A stretch of DNA of 20,947 bases from Cloacimonetes bacterium UBA5284 (GCA_002410505.1 DHSO01000033.1:603-21549), one strand, 5' to 3'; shown: positions 1 through 7,597, numbered from the stretch's first letter. Translations and numbers: made by a program. The notes: generated by a model not told the origin, from the letters alone.

Positions 1-80
1 AGGCGTCAATCCTAATAAAAGCGGAGCATCCACCGACGCGTAAACGTCGCCAACTAAGCACTAAGAACTACGAACTAGTG

Positions 81-180
81 CACCGCGAGCGTCAGCGAGC
101 AGAGTCCCATCGGGACGATAGTTTAGATAGTTTCGATAGTCACGAAACGGCTTGAGTGCCGTAGGCACGACAGTTTAGAT
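81..180. repeat. Mosaic of short hairpins and 9-nt tandem repeats (left copy)
   Basis: Seen directly: the block CCGCGAGCGTCAGCGAGC (83-100) is followed by a 5-bp hairpin GTCCC-ATC-GGGAC (104-116). Three tandem 9-mers follow: GATAGTTTA (117-125), GATAGTTTC (126-134) and GATAGTCAC (135-143). A hairpin GTTTCG/CGAAAC has arms at 130-135 and 143-148. A second 5-bp hairpin GTGCC-GTA-GGCAC (156-168) is followed again by GACAGTTTA (169-177). The same modules recur in the same order at 20871-20922. The two hairpins share size and flanks but not stem sequence, which suggests that structure is conserved. The family is not one I can name; it could be a REP- or MITE-like element or a transcribed structured RNA. 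Confidence 0.7.
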
Positions 181-293
181 TCCCTGCAGTACCACCATTA
201 TCACTCTATACCGCAAAGCTTTATGCCGCTATAGACCACTAAAACCAAAGGAATCACCTGATTTCACCCTGCCTTATCGCCGTTCATCACTTC

Positions 294-360
294 TTAATCA
301 AGCGTTAATCAAGCGTTAATTATTAACGCTTGATTAACGCTTGATGACCACTTGATTAAC
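294..360. repeat. Perfect 24-bp inverted repeat with 1-nt centre, built from 9-nt units
   Basis: The arms at 297-320 and 322-345 are exact reverse complements around T321. Each arm contains the unit TTAATCAAG/CTTGATTAA, seen at 294-302 and 305-313 (+ sense) and at 329-337 (inverted). A partial copy, CTTGAT, lies at 340-345, and another full inverted copy at 351-359, outside the dyad. The element is AT-rich, lies about 500 bp upstream of gcvPA, and has no U-tract, so it is not a standard intrinsic terminator. A multi-site operator or a cruciform-forming element are both possible. The function is unknown. Confidence 0.75.
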
Positions 361-439
361 ACTGTTTACAGAGCTGACAGTGAGATTGGGAATTTTGTCT
401 TCTGATTTCTGATTTTTTCCGATTATGTCTGATTTTGGT

Positions 440-489
440 CCATAATCATGATCGGGTAATGACCCACAGTTATGATCCACAGTAATGAT
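440..489. repeat. Degenerate tandem 13-mers
   Basis: CCACAGTTATGAT (464-476) is followed directly by CCACAGTAATGAT (477-489), with one mismatch in 13. A more diverged copy, CCATAATCATGAT, lies at 440-452 and contains the palindrome ATCATGAT. The block is in the non-coding stretch upstream of gcvPA. It might be a cluster of protein-binding sites; no known regulator site is recognised. Confidence 0.45.
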
Positions 490-846
490 AATCCATTGTA
501 TGTTGTTAACCGGATATCCTGCTGATACTTTGATGAGCAGTATTGTGCCAAAATTATCTGACTCTGAAGCATTGGAATTTTTCACCTTTTGGGATCCTCG
601 TCCTTATCACCGGTCTATGTTTTGGGCGAGTGTAAGCCGCGCAAATCTTTGAAAGCCGGGAGTTCAAGCAAGAAATGGGTCAAATTGCCGCCGATTTTCT
701 TCTTGCTATTCAGATAATGCTTGCTTGCATATAGATCCAAGCCAATTTTAAAGGTAGCTCTGCACAGAGAATTACATTGACATAAAGAGCGAATCTAAAA
801 GCTTGGAAAAAAAACTATTTTACGTAGCAGTACAAAAGGAGTACAC

Positions 847-2181
847 ATGCCGTATATTTCTAATACTGATAGAGATAGACGGGAGATGTTTGCCAAAATA
901 GGTGTCCAAAGTTTTGACGAACTTATCCGGGCTATTCCTGAAAAATTCCGCCTGAAAGGTGGTTTAAAACTGGATAAAGCGCTATCTGAAATGGAGATAA
1001 CGCAGAAGATTAAAAGCCAAACCTGCAATAATGTTTGCGCGCAAAGTGCCAATTCATTCCTTGGTGCGGGCGTCTATGATCATTTTATCCCTGCCGCGGT
1101 GGACAGCATTGTTTCCCGTCCGGAGTTCTATACCGCTTACACGCCATATCAGGCTGAAGTAAGCCAGGGCACACTGCAATTTATATATGAGTATCAGACC
1201 ATGATTTGCGAACTTACCGGCATGGAGATTGCCAATGCTTCGATGTATGACGGAGCCAGCGCTATAGCCGAAGCCATTTTGATGGCGGTTCGCAAAAATA
1301 AACTGGAAAAAGCCTTATTGCCCGCTACACTGAATCCTGAATATGTGAAAGTGATCAAGGCCTATACCGAGGGTGTAGGAGTAGAATTGCTTACTATTCC
1401 CGGCAAAGACGGCGTTGTCGACCTTTCTGCCATGCGGCAGATGCTGGACGGCAGTGTGGGTTCTGTAGTGATGCAGAGTCCAAACTTTTTTGGAAACATC
1501 GAAGACGCCAAGATGATCTCAGACATTGTCCATGCGCAAGAAAAATGCTTGATGATCGCAGCGGTTGATCCGATTTCCCTGGCAATACTGAATTCTCCCT
1601 CCGAGTATGACGCGGATATAGTTGTCGGCGAAGGTCAGGCCCTGGGCAACAGCATGTATATGGGTGGCCCGCTCTTTGGGTTCTTTGCCACAAAGCTGGA
1701 TATGAGCCGTCTGATGCCCGGCAGAATCGTGGGTGGCACACTGGACAAAGAAGGCAATCGCGCTTATGCCCTCACTCTTCAAGCCCGTGAACAGCATATC
1801 CGCAGGGCGAAAGCAACTTCAAACATTTGCTCCAACCAATCCTTGTGCACTCTCGCTGCGACGGTGTATATGAGCCTGATGGGGCGCGAGGGTTTGCGCG
1901 AAGCAGCCATTCAAAGCACTCAGAAAGCTCACTATCTGGCCGCTGAACTGAGCAAGATCGATGGCATAATGTTGAAACATCCTGCAGCGACCTTCTTCAA
2001 AGAATTTGTGATCTCTACTCCCATTGCGGCACAAAGCATCATCGAAAAGATGTTGCCTCGCGGCATTTATGCGGGGGTGGAATTGGGGAAAAACGAACTG
2101 ATGCTGGCAGTTACAGAGAAAAAGACGAAGGCAGAGATTGATGACTTTGTAAAAGCGATGCAGGAGGTGTGTAATGCCTAA
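847..2181 (+). CDS. gcvPA: Glycine dehydrogenase (decarboxylating) subunit 1
   Basis: N-terminal-half subunit of the split P-protein of the glycine cleavage system. With GcvPB it decarboxylates glycine and passes the aminomethyl group to lipoyl-GcvH in the cytoplasm. The product is 444 aa, normal for this subunit. The opening matches the family (an MPYI start, then an SFDELI region), and a fold-type-I PLP-enzyme region follows with SRPEFYTAYTPYQAEVSQG and GGPLFGFFATK. This subunit lacks the PLP-binding lysine, which sits in GcvPB. The start is supported by AGGAG at 837-841, 5 nt before the ATG. Its end overlaps gcvPB by 8 nt, consistent with coupled translation of equal subunits. GcvT and GcvH are not in the window. 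Confidence 0.95.
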   Translation: MPYISNTDRDRREMFAKIGVQSFDELIRAIPEKFRLKGGLKLDKALSEMEITQKIKSQTCNNVCAQSANSFLGAGVYDHFIPAAVDSIVSRPEFYTAYTPYQAEVSQGTLQFIYEYQTMICELTGMEIANASMYDGASAIAEAILMAVRKNKLEKALLPATLNPEYVKVIKAYTEGVGVELLTIPGKDGVVDLSAMRQMLDGSVGSVVMQSPNFFGNIEDAKMISDIVHAQEKCLMIAAVDPISLAILNSPSEYDADIVVGEGQALGNSMYMGGPLFGFFATKLDMSRLMPGRIVGGTLDKEGNRAYALTLQAREQHIRRAKATSNICSNQSLCTLAATVYMSLMGREGLREAAIQSTQKAHYLAAELSKIDGIMLKHPAATFFKEFVISTPIAAQSIIEKMLPRGIYAGVELGKNELMLAVTEKKTKAEIDDFVKAMQEVCNA

Positions 2182-3628
2182 GACTGTTTTTGAATATTCA
2201 TCTGCCGGGCGCAAGGGCGTGAGCCTGCCATCTCGCGAGATCGATACACCCTTAGACAGCCTGATTCCCACCAAATTTCACCGGGCAAAAACAGCCCGTT
2301 TGCCGGAACTGAGCGAATTGGACGTGATGCGTCACTACATAAAGCTATCGCAGCAAAACCACTTCATTGAAAAAGGCTTGTATCCACTGGGTAGCTGCAC
2401 AATGAAGTACAATCCCAAGATACACGAAAGTCTGGCGCGTCACACTTGTTTTGCAAACATCCATCCCTATCAGCATGAGAGCACTTTGCAGGGTGCTTTG
2501 GAATTGCTGTATGAATTGCAGGAAGATCTGGCAGAGATATCCGGTATGGCAAAAGTGACTTTGCAACCCGTTGCCGGTGCGCAGGGTGAATTTACCGGAA
2601 TCAAGATAATTGCTGCTTACCACAAGGCCAAAGGCAACACTCACAAAACCAAAATCATTATCCCGGATAGCGCGCATGGCACCAATCCCGCCACCTGTCA
2701 TTTGGTTGGCTTTGATGTGGTAGAGCTGAAGTCCAATGCCGAGGGCCGTTGCGATATAGCCCGTTTACGAGAATTGGTAGATGAAAACACTGCCGGATTT
2801 ATGCTAACCAATCCCAATACTTTGGGTCTGTTTGAGACTCAGATCGAAGAGATTGCCGAGATTATGCACAGCGTGGACGCGCTGATCTATATGGACGGTG
2901 CGAATCTGAATGCGCTACTGGGCATAGTCCAGCCCGGTAAGATCGGTTTTGACATCATGCATTTCAATCTGCACAAGACCTTTTCCACTCCTCATGGTGG
3001 GGGGGGGCCCGGTGCCGGCCCGGTGGGCGTAGTGGAAAGATTGATTCCCTATCTGCCGGTTCCCACTATTAGTAAGGATGACGCCGGTTATCATCTGGAT
3101 TACGCCCACGAAAGCACGTCGATAGGGAAAGTACACACTTTCTACGGGAATTTTGCCGTATTGCTTCGTGCCTACATCTACATCAAGATGTTGGGAGCGG
3201 AAGGTTTGCGCAGAGTAAGTGAAAACGCCATTATCAATGCCAACTATCTGATGGCGATCTTAAAAGATTATTACCACATTCAACATCAGGAATACTGCAT
3301 GCATGAGTTTGTGGCAGATGGAACCAGACAGAAAAAAGAACATGGAGTATCCACTCTGGATATTGCCAAGCGTCTGTTGGATAAGGGTTTTCATGCCCCA
3401 ACCGTGTATTTCCCGCTGATCATTCCGGAAGCGATGATGATTGAGCCAACCGAGAGCGAAAGCTTGGAATCTCTGAACGCTTTTGCTCATGCAATGATAG
3501 AAATAGCGCAGGAAACTGAGCAAAATCCGGAATTACTACATGAAGCGCCTATCACTACTCCGGTGAGACGGGTAGACGATGTGCGCGCCGTGAAAGAACT
3601 CGATCCCATCTTCAAAATCGAGGAATAA
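2174..3628 (+). CDS. gcvPB: Glycine dehydrogenase (decarboxylating) subunit 2
   Basis: C-terminal-half, PLP-carrying subunit of the split glycine decarboxylase; it acts as a complex with GcvPA. The product is 484 aa, close to the usual size. The PLP-binding lysine is in the motif FNLHKTFSTPHGGGGPGAGP; K268 (codon 2975-2977) follows H267. Other family motifs are YPLGSCTMKYNP near residue 70 and PDSAHGTNPA near residue 165. The start lies inside the end of gcvPA, with GGAGG just upstream at 2162-2166. The glycine-rich loop is encoded by a 9-G run (2999-3007), a possible site of slippage or sequencing error, but the frame is intact. The next gene begins 18 nt downstream with no terminator between. 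Confidence 0.96.
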   Translation: MPKTVFEYSSAGRKGVSLPSREIDTPLDSLIPTKFHRAKTARLPELSELDVMRHYIKLSQQNHFIEKGLYPLGSCTMKYNPKIHESLARHTCFANIHPYQHESTLQGALELLYELQEDLAEISGMAKVTLQPVAGAQGEFTGIKIIAAYHKAKGNTHKTKIIIPDSAHGTNPATCHLVGFDVVELKSNAEGRCDIARLRELVDENTAGFMLTNPNTLGLFETQIEEIAEIMHSVDALIYMDGANLNALLGIVQPGKIGFDIMHFNLHKTFSTPHGGGGPGAGPVGVVERLIPYLPVPTISKDDAGYHLDYAHESTSIGKVHTFYGNFAVLLRAYIYIKMLGAEGLRRVSENAIINANYLMAILKDYYHIQHQEYCMHEFVADGTRQKKEHGVSTLDIAKRLLDKGFHAPTVYFPLIIPEAMMIEPTESESLESLNAFAHAMIEIAQETEQNPELLHEAPITTPVRRVDDVRAVKELDPIFKIEE

Positions 3629-3646
3629 ATTTTACTAGGAGACCCA

Positions 3647-4303
3647 ATGAAGAAACTATCAATAATTATCCTCGCACTTATCGTAGCAGCAGGAGTATAC
3701 GCTCAAAATGTGAAACTGGGCTGGGTAAATACAGACCGCGTACTTGTCGACAGCAATGAAGCAGCGGAAATCGCCAGATTGTTCCAGCTTGATCGTCAGA
3801 ACTGGAGCAACCAGATTCGTGCTCTGGATGAAGAAATCAAGCAAATGGAACGCGATTTTGAAATCCGCCGTCTATCGATCAGCGAAGCTAACAAGCGGGA
3901 GCTTCAAGGCCAGATTACCAGCAAGAAAGAAGAAGCCGGACGCTTGCTGGAAGAGTATTTTGGTGAAAACGGAAGAGCCGAACAGCGCTATCGTGAGCTT
4001 ATCGATCCGCTCACCAAGAAGATTCACGACATCATTACCAAGATTGCTGAAGACGAAAAATATACCATGATCCTGGACGTGAGCATGGGTGTGGTACTCT
4101 ATGCCGCTCCTTCCATCGATCTTACAGAACAGATTTTGCAGGAACTGAATAAAGATACTATCCAGCCCGGAGAGGATGCAGATAAGACCATCCCCGGCAT
4201 GGAAGAAAGCAAAGATCCTTTTGCCGACAAGCCGATGGAAGGTTTTGGCGGCTTTACAGACGATTTTGGCGGTGACGAAAAGTTTGAGGACAAGAAGCCC
4301 TGA
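3647..4303 (+). CDS. Skp/OmpH-family periplasmic chaperone
   Basis: Probable exported outer-membrane-protein chaperone (Skp/OmpH family, 218 aa). A signal peptide is clear: KK, then a hydrophobic stretch to about residue 15, with likely cleavage after VYA (residue 19). The mature start, VKLGWVNTDRVLVDSNEA, is the usual OmpH opening. A long charged alpha-helical/coiled-coil region follows (about 45-125), as in the tentacle arms of Skp, and then a DPLTKKIHDIITKIAEDEKYTMILD segment. Unusually, it has an extra acidic tail rich in Gly, Phe and Asp (about 175-218) beyond the normal fold. RBS AGGAG at 3637-3641. It lies 2 nt before lpxD, matching the conserved skp-lpxD order in Proteobacteria. Confidence 0.88.
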   Translation: MKKLSIIILALIVAAGVYAQNVKLGWVNTDRVLVDSNEAAEIARLFQLDRQNWSNQIRALDEEIKQMERDFEIRRLSISEANKRELQGQITSKKEEAGRLLEEYFGENGRAEQRYRELIDPLTKKIHDIITKIAEDEKYTMILDVSMGVVLYAAPSIDLTEQILQELNKDTIQPGEDADKTIPGMEESKDPFADKPMEGFGGFTDDFGGDEKFEDKKP

Positions 4304-4305
4304 TC

Positions 4306-5340
4306 ATGAAGAAGTTTAGGCAACATATTGGTGCTCAGGAGGTAATCGCCGCTACCAAGGGCCAATGGGTAGGACCCAGGGAAATCAAGCTGGACAGTGT
4401 GTGTGAAGCCGGCGAAGCCTTGTCCGGTTCTGTGATCTTCTGCGAACAAGAACGTTTGGTGGAGATAGTAAAAGCATCTTCTGCGGGCTTGATCGTCACC
4501 AATGCGGAATATGCGGCACACTTCTCCGGAAGGAGCCTGCTGATCTGCGAAAAGCCATATTTCAGCTTTATGAGCCTGGTAGCTTTTTGGCTGAAACTGG
4601 ATGCCGGAGAGCAGCTCTACTTTATTCATCCCAGCGCGATCATCGATCCCGGTGCTCGCTTTGAAGGTGAAGTGGCCATAGGTGCCTATACTGTAATTGG
4701 CGCGAATGTCACTCTGGGGAAGGGCGTCCGCATCGGCGCGGGGTGCCATATCGCAGAAAATTCCAGAATCGGTGCTTCCAGCGTGTTGCATGATGGAGTA
4801 CATGTGTATTCCGATACCGAGATTGGGAAAAATTGTGAGATCCACAGCGGAGTAGTATTGGGAGCTGATGGTTTTGGCTATCTACTGCTCGAAGGCCGCC
4901 AGACCAAGATTCCTCAGGTGGGCAATGTGGTGATTCACGATGATGTGGAGATTGGCGCAAACAGCACCATCGACCGGGCCACATTGGGCTCTACCATCGT
5001 GGGCAAAGGTACCAAGATCGACAATCTGGTGCAGGTAGGCCACAATTGTGTGATCGGACAAAACAGTGTCCTTTGCGCTCAGGTCGGCCTGGCCGGTAGT
5101 ACGATCGTGGGGGATTATGTGTATCTGGCCGGTCAGGTGGGCGCTGCGGGTCACATCAGCATCGGCGACAGAGCAATGATTGGCGCGCAGAGCGGTTTGG
5201 CCGGCAGTGTTCCTGCAGGAGCGCGTTTCTTTGGCACACCCGCTGCGGATGCTAATCATATGAAACGTGTATTTGTGGCACAAAAACACTTACCCGAGAT
5301 GTTGCGGGATTATCAAAAAAGACTCAAGGAAGACAAGTAA
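4306..5340 (+). CDS. lpxD: UDP-3-O-acylglucosamine N-acyltransferase
   Basis: Third step of lipid A synthesis: transfers a 3-hydroxyacyl chain from ACP to the 2-amino group of UDP-3-O-acyl-glucosamine. The product is 344 aa, normal for LpxD. The N-terminal uridine-binding domain spans about 1-105. A left-handed beta-helix of hexapeptide repeats follows from about 110 to 310 (for example IGAYTVIGANVTLG and IHDDVEIGANSTIDR). The catalytic histidine is H246 in DNLVQVGHNC, equivalent to E. coli H239. The C-terminal helix, rich in Lys and Arg, is the expected ACP-binding part. The start is 2 nt after the chaperone stop with only a weak RBS, so translation is probably coupled. The stop overlaps the start of lpxC/fabZ by one base. 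Confidence 0.96.
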   Translation: MKKFRQHIGAQEVIAATKGQWVGPREIKLDSVCEAGEALSGSVIFCEQERLVEIVKASSAGLIVTNAEYAAHFSGRSLLICEKPYFSFMSLVAFWLKLDAGEQLYFIHPSAIIDPGARFEGEVAIGAYTVIGANVTLGKGVRIGAGCHIAENSRIGASSVLHDGVHVYSDTEIGKNCEIHSGVVLGADGFGYLLLEGRQTKIPQVGNVVIHDDVEIGANSTIDRATLGSTIVGKGTKIDNLVQVGHNCVIGQNSVLCAQVGLAGSTIVGDYVYLAGQVGAAGHISIGDRAMIGAQSGLAGSVPAGARFFGTPAADANHMKRVFVAQKHLPEMLRDYQKRLKEDK

Positions 5341-6737
5341 TGAGCGAATACAAACATACCATCGGTTCTGAGGTATCTTACACCGGGATCGGTCTGCACA
5401 GTGGTGAAATCTCCACAATTCGGTTCAAACCGGCAGCTTGTGATGATGGCATTGTGTTTATTAGAGTTGATCTGCCCGAGCATCCGGAAATTCCGGCTGA
5501 TATCGACCATGTGGTGGATATCTCCCGGGGGACCACTATCGGAGTGGGGAATGCGACCGTGGGCACCATCGAGCATGTGCTCTCTGCCATCAAAGGCTTG
5601 AATCTGGACAATGTTCGCATCGAGATCGATGGTCCCGAAGCACCTGTGGCGGATGGCAGTCCCATCGTGTTTTTCAACCTTTTGAAACAAGCCGGAACCG
5701 TGCAACAGGACAGTGAGAGAGTCTATTTTGAGATTGAGGGACCCATCAGCTTTTCAGCTCCCAAAGAAAACGTGGATGTGGTAATCGTGCCCTCCAACGA
5801 ATTGAAAGTAACTTTCATGATAGACTATAAACATCCCTATTTGGGCACTCAATATACCTGGTTGCCAAATATCGATGTGTATGAGAAAGAATTTGCCGGT
5901 GCCAGAACCTTTTGCTTCATCAAAGAGATCTTACAATTGAAGGAAATGGGACTCATCAAGGGTGGATCTTTGGAAAACGCACTAGTGATAGCGGAACCCG
6001 GCATCAACGAGGATGAACTGAAGCACTTGCAGGATGTATTTGGCTATCACGAAAAGGTGACGGTCTCCGATGAAGGAATCTTGAACAGCCATCCCTTGCG
6101 ATATTATAATGAATTTGTGCGTCACAAAGTATGTGACCTTTTGGGCGATATCATGCTCTTGGGCGTGCCCATCAAGGGTCATATTCTGGCAGCCCGCAGT
6201 GGGCATAAAACCAATGTGGAGCTGGTAAAAAAGCTAAGGCAGATACAGAAGAAACAGGAACTGCAACAGATATATCAGAAAACCAAAAGCAAAGAAGTGG
6301 TTTTTGATATCAACGCCATTATGCGCATCATCCCGCATCGCTATCCCTTCCTTCTGGTAGATAAAATATTGGAATTTGTACCCGGTGAAAGCATCGTGGG
6401 CATGAAAAACGTAACTATAAACGAGCCCTTCTTTCAGGGGCATTTTCCCGGTCACCCCATCATGCCGGGTGTGCTGATTATCGAAGGAATGGCACAGGCG
6501 GGCGGCATTATGCTGCTGAATCAACTGGACAACCCGCAGGATTATGTGGCCTATTTCGCTTCCATCGACAACGTGAAATTCCGCAAACCGGTGATGCCCG
6601 GAGATACATTGCGCTACGAACTGAGCGTGATATCCTTGAAACGTTCGCTGGCCAAGATGCACGGAGATACCTATGTGAACGGGGAAAAGGTTGCAGAAGG
6701 CGACTTTATGGCAATGATTACGAAGAGGAATATATGA
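5340..6737 (+). CDS. lpxC/fabZ: Bifunctional LpxC deacetylase / FabZ dehydratase fusion
   Basis: One 465-aa chain carries two enzymes. Residues 1 to about 300 are LpxC, the Zn2+-dependent UDP-3-O-acyl-GlcNAc deacetylase that commits substrate to lipid A. E78 and H79 are in TIEHVLSA. H262 and D266 are in FVRHKVCDLLGD. H289 is in RSGHKTN. These match E. coli E78, H79, H238, D242 and H265. Residues about 318-465 are FabZ, the 3-hydroxyacyl-ACP dehydratase. H368 is in FFQGHFPGHPIMPG and E382 is in IIEGMAQ, with the same 14-residue spacing as E. coli H54/E68. The linker around 300-315 is rich in Gln and Lys. Such fusions are known in Bacteroidetes. Both halves keep their catalytic residues, so both are probably active. 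The start overlaps lpxD (TAATG) and the end overlaps lpxA (ATGA). Confidence 0.96.
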   Translation: MSEYKHTIGSEVSYTGIGLHSGEISTIRFKPAACDDGIVFIRVDLPEHPEIPADIDHVVDISRGTTIGVGNATVGTIEHVLSAIKGLNLDNVRIEIDGPEAPVADGSPIVFFNLLKQAGTVQQDSERVYFEIEGPISFSAPKENVDVVIVPSNELKVTFMIDYKHPYLGTQYTWLPNIDVYEKEFAGARTFCFIKEILQLKEMGLIKGGSLENALVIAEPGINEDELKHLQDVFGYHEKVTVSDEGILNSHPLRYYNEFVRHKVCDLLGDIMLLGVPIKGHILAARSGHKTNVELVKKLRQIQKKQELQQIYQKTKSKEVVFDINAIMRIIPHRYPFLLVDKILEFVPGESIVGMKNVTINEPFFQGHFPGHPIMPGVLIIEGMAQAGGIMLLNQLDNPQDYVAYFASIDNVKFRKPVMPGDTLRYELSVISLKRSLAKMHGDTYVNGEKVAEGDFMAMITKRNI

Positions 6738-7504
6738 ACAAGATACATCCCACAGCCATCATCAAAGAAGGAGCCAAAATCGGTGCCAACTGTGAGATCG
6801 GACCCTACTGTGTGATCGGTGAAAACGTCATCCTGGGGGATGACAACATTCTGCACAACAACGTAATACTGGATGGACATACCAGCATCGGAAAGGGAAA
6901 CAAGATCTTTTCCTTCGCAGTCTTGGGGACAGACCCGCAAGACCTGAAATATGCCGGAGAACCGAGTCGGCTGAGAATTGGCGACTACAACACCATTCGG
7001 GAATTTGTAACCATCAATCGCAGTAATCAGATGCAGGAAGATACAGTGCTGGGCTCGAACAACCTGATCATGGAATATGTGCATATCGCGCACAATTGCC
7101 AGATCGGCAGCAATTGTATCATCGCCAATGTGGTCCAATTAGCGGGGCACGTGCATGTTCACGATTTTGCTACCATCGGCGGTGTAACGGCAGTACATCA
7201 ATTTGTCCACATCGGAACTCAAGCCTTTGTGGGCGGTGCTTCCGCTATAAAGAAAGACATTGTGCCTTTCTCTCGCGGACAGGGCAATCCCTATCAGACT
7301 GTGGGCTTGAACAGCGTGGGTCTGATGCGCAAGGGTTTTTCCAATGAAGCAATTGCCGGCATCAAGGAGATATATAACCTGTTTTACCGCAGCAAACTGA
7401 ATACATCACAGGCTTTGGAAAAGGTCGAAACTATGGAATTGGACGATTTTCAGAAAGTCTTTGTTGACTTTGTAAAAGCCGCAGATCGCGGCATTTCGAA
7501 CTGA
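6734..7504 (+). CDS. lpxA: UDP-N-acetylglucosamine O-acyltransferase
   Basis: First step of lipid A synthesis: moves a 3-hydroxyacyl chain from ACP to the 3-OH of UDP-GlcNAc in the cytoplasm. The product is 256 aa (E. coli 262). Hexapeptide repeats start at once (IHPTAIIKEGAKIGANCEIG) and form the beta-helix to about residue 185. The catalytic histidine is H120 in YVHIAHNCQIG, equivalent to E. coli H125. The family motifs GTDPQDLKYAGEPSRL and FVTINRS are present, and a helical C-terminus follows QTVGLNSVGL. It is last in the run skp-lpxD-lpxC/fabZ-lpxA and is followed 25 nt downstream by an intrinsic terminator. LpxB and LpxK are not in the window. Confidence 0.96.
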   Translation: MNKIHPTAIIKEGAKIGANCEIGPYCVIGENVILGDDNILHNNVILDGHTSIGKGNKIFSFAVLGTDPQDLKYAGEPSRLRIGDYNTIREFVTINRSNQMQEDTVLGSNNLIMEYVHIAHNCQIGSNCIIANVVQLAGHVHVHDFATIGGVTAVHQFVHIGTQAFVGGASAIKKDIVPFSRGQGNPYQTVGLNSVGLMRKGFSNEAIAGIKEIYNLFYRSKLNTSQALEKVETMELDDFQKVFVDFVKAADRGISN

Positions 7505-7528
7505 TTTGAACTATGTATCCCAATTTTC

Positions 7529-7552
7529 AACCCGGTAAATTCCGGGTTTTTT
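7529..7552 (+). terminator. Intrinsic terminator after lpxA
   Basis: Stem AACCCGG (7529-7535), loop TAAATT, and stem CCGGGTT (7542-7548), running into a T-tract to 7552. The 7-bp GC-rich stem and the U-run fit a Rho-independent terminator. It closes the gcvPA-lpxA run before the next promoter. Confidence 0.85.
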
Positions 7553-7597
7553 GGTGCCGCAAAAAGGGGAACAGATACCGCCGGTTCTTTAGGAACC

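Larger units (their letters stand above)
181..846. other. Non-coding leader region upstream of gcvPA
   Basis: I find no convincing gene here. Apart from the inverted repeat and the 13-mers, it holds an 8-bp dyad AGCAAGAA (667-674) / TTCTTGCT (700-707) and a TTGACA box at 777-782. That box has no clear -10 box at the normal distance, so it is only a weak promoter candidate. No glycine-riboswitch core was recognised, although glycine-cleavage genes follow. The sequence TGTAAGCCGC (631-640) recurs at 20779-20788 in the right-hand non-coding region. Confidence 0.5.

Noticed and set aside
117..143. CRISPR-like array (three 9-mers)
   Set aside because: The units are 9 nt, directly adjacent and without spacers, so this is a simple tandem repeat.
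334..585. 83-codon open frame on the minus strand (GTG start) in the leader region
   Set aside because: No recognisable domain, low-complexity composition, no good RBS spacing, and its stop falls inside the perfect inverted repeat. Its codons overlap the tandem 13-mers. More likely chance.
777..782. Promoter from TTGACA for gcvPA
   Set aside because: No acceptable -10 box at 15-19 nt; kept only as a note.
590..846. Glycine riboswitch ahead of gcvPA
   Set aside because: I looked for the conserved glycine-aptamer core and did not find it. Only a weak 8-bp dyad (667-707) is present.
4099..4845. 248-codon antisense open frame across the chaperone and lpxD
   Set aside because: It lies opposite two well-supported genes, has no family features and no RBS; a shadow of the + strand codon use.
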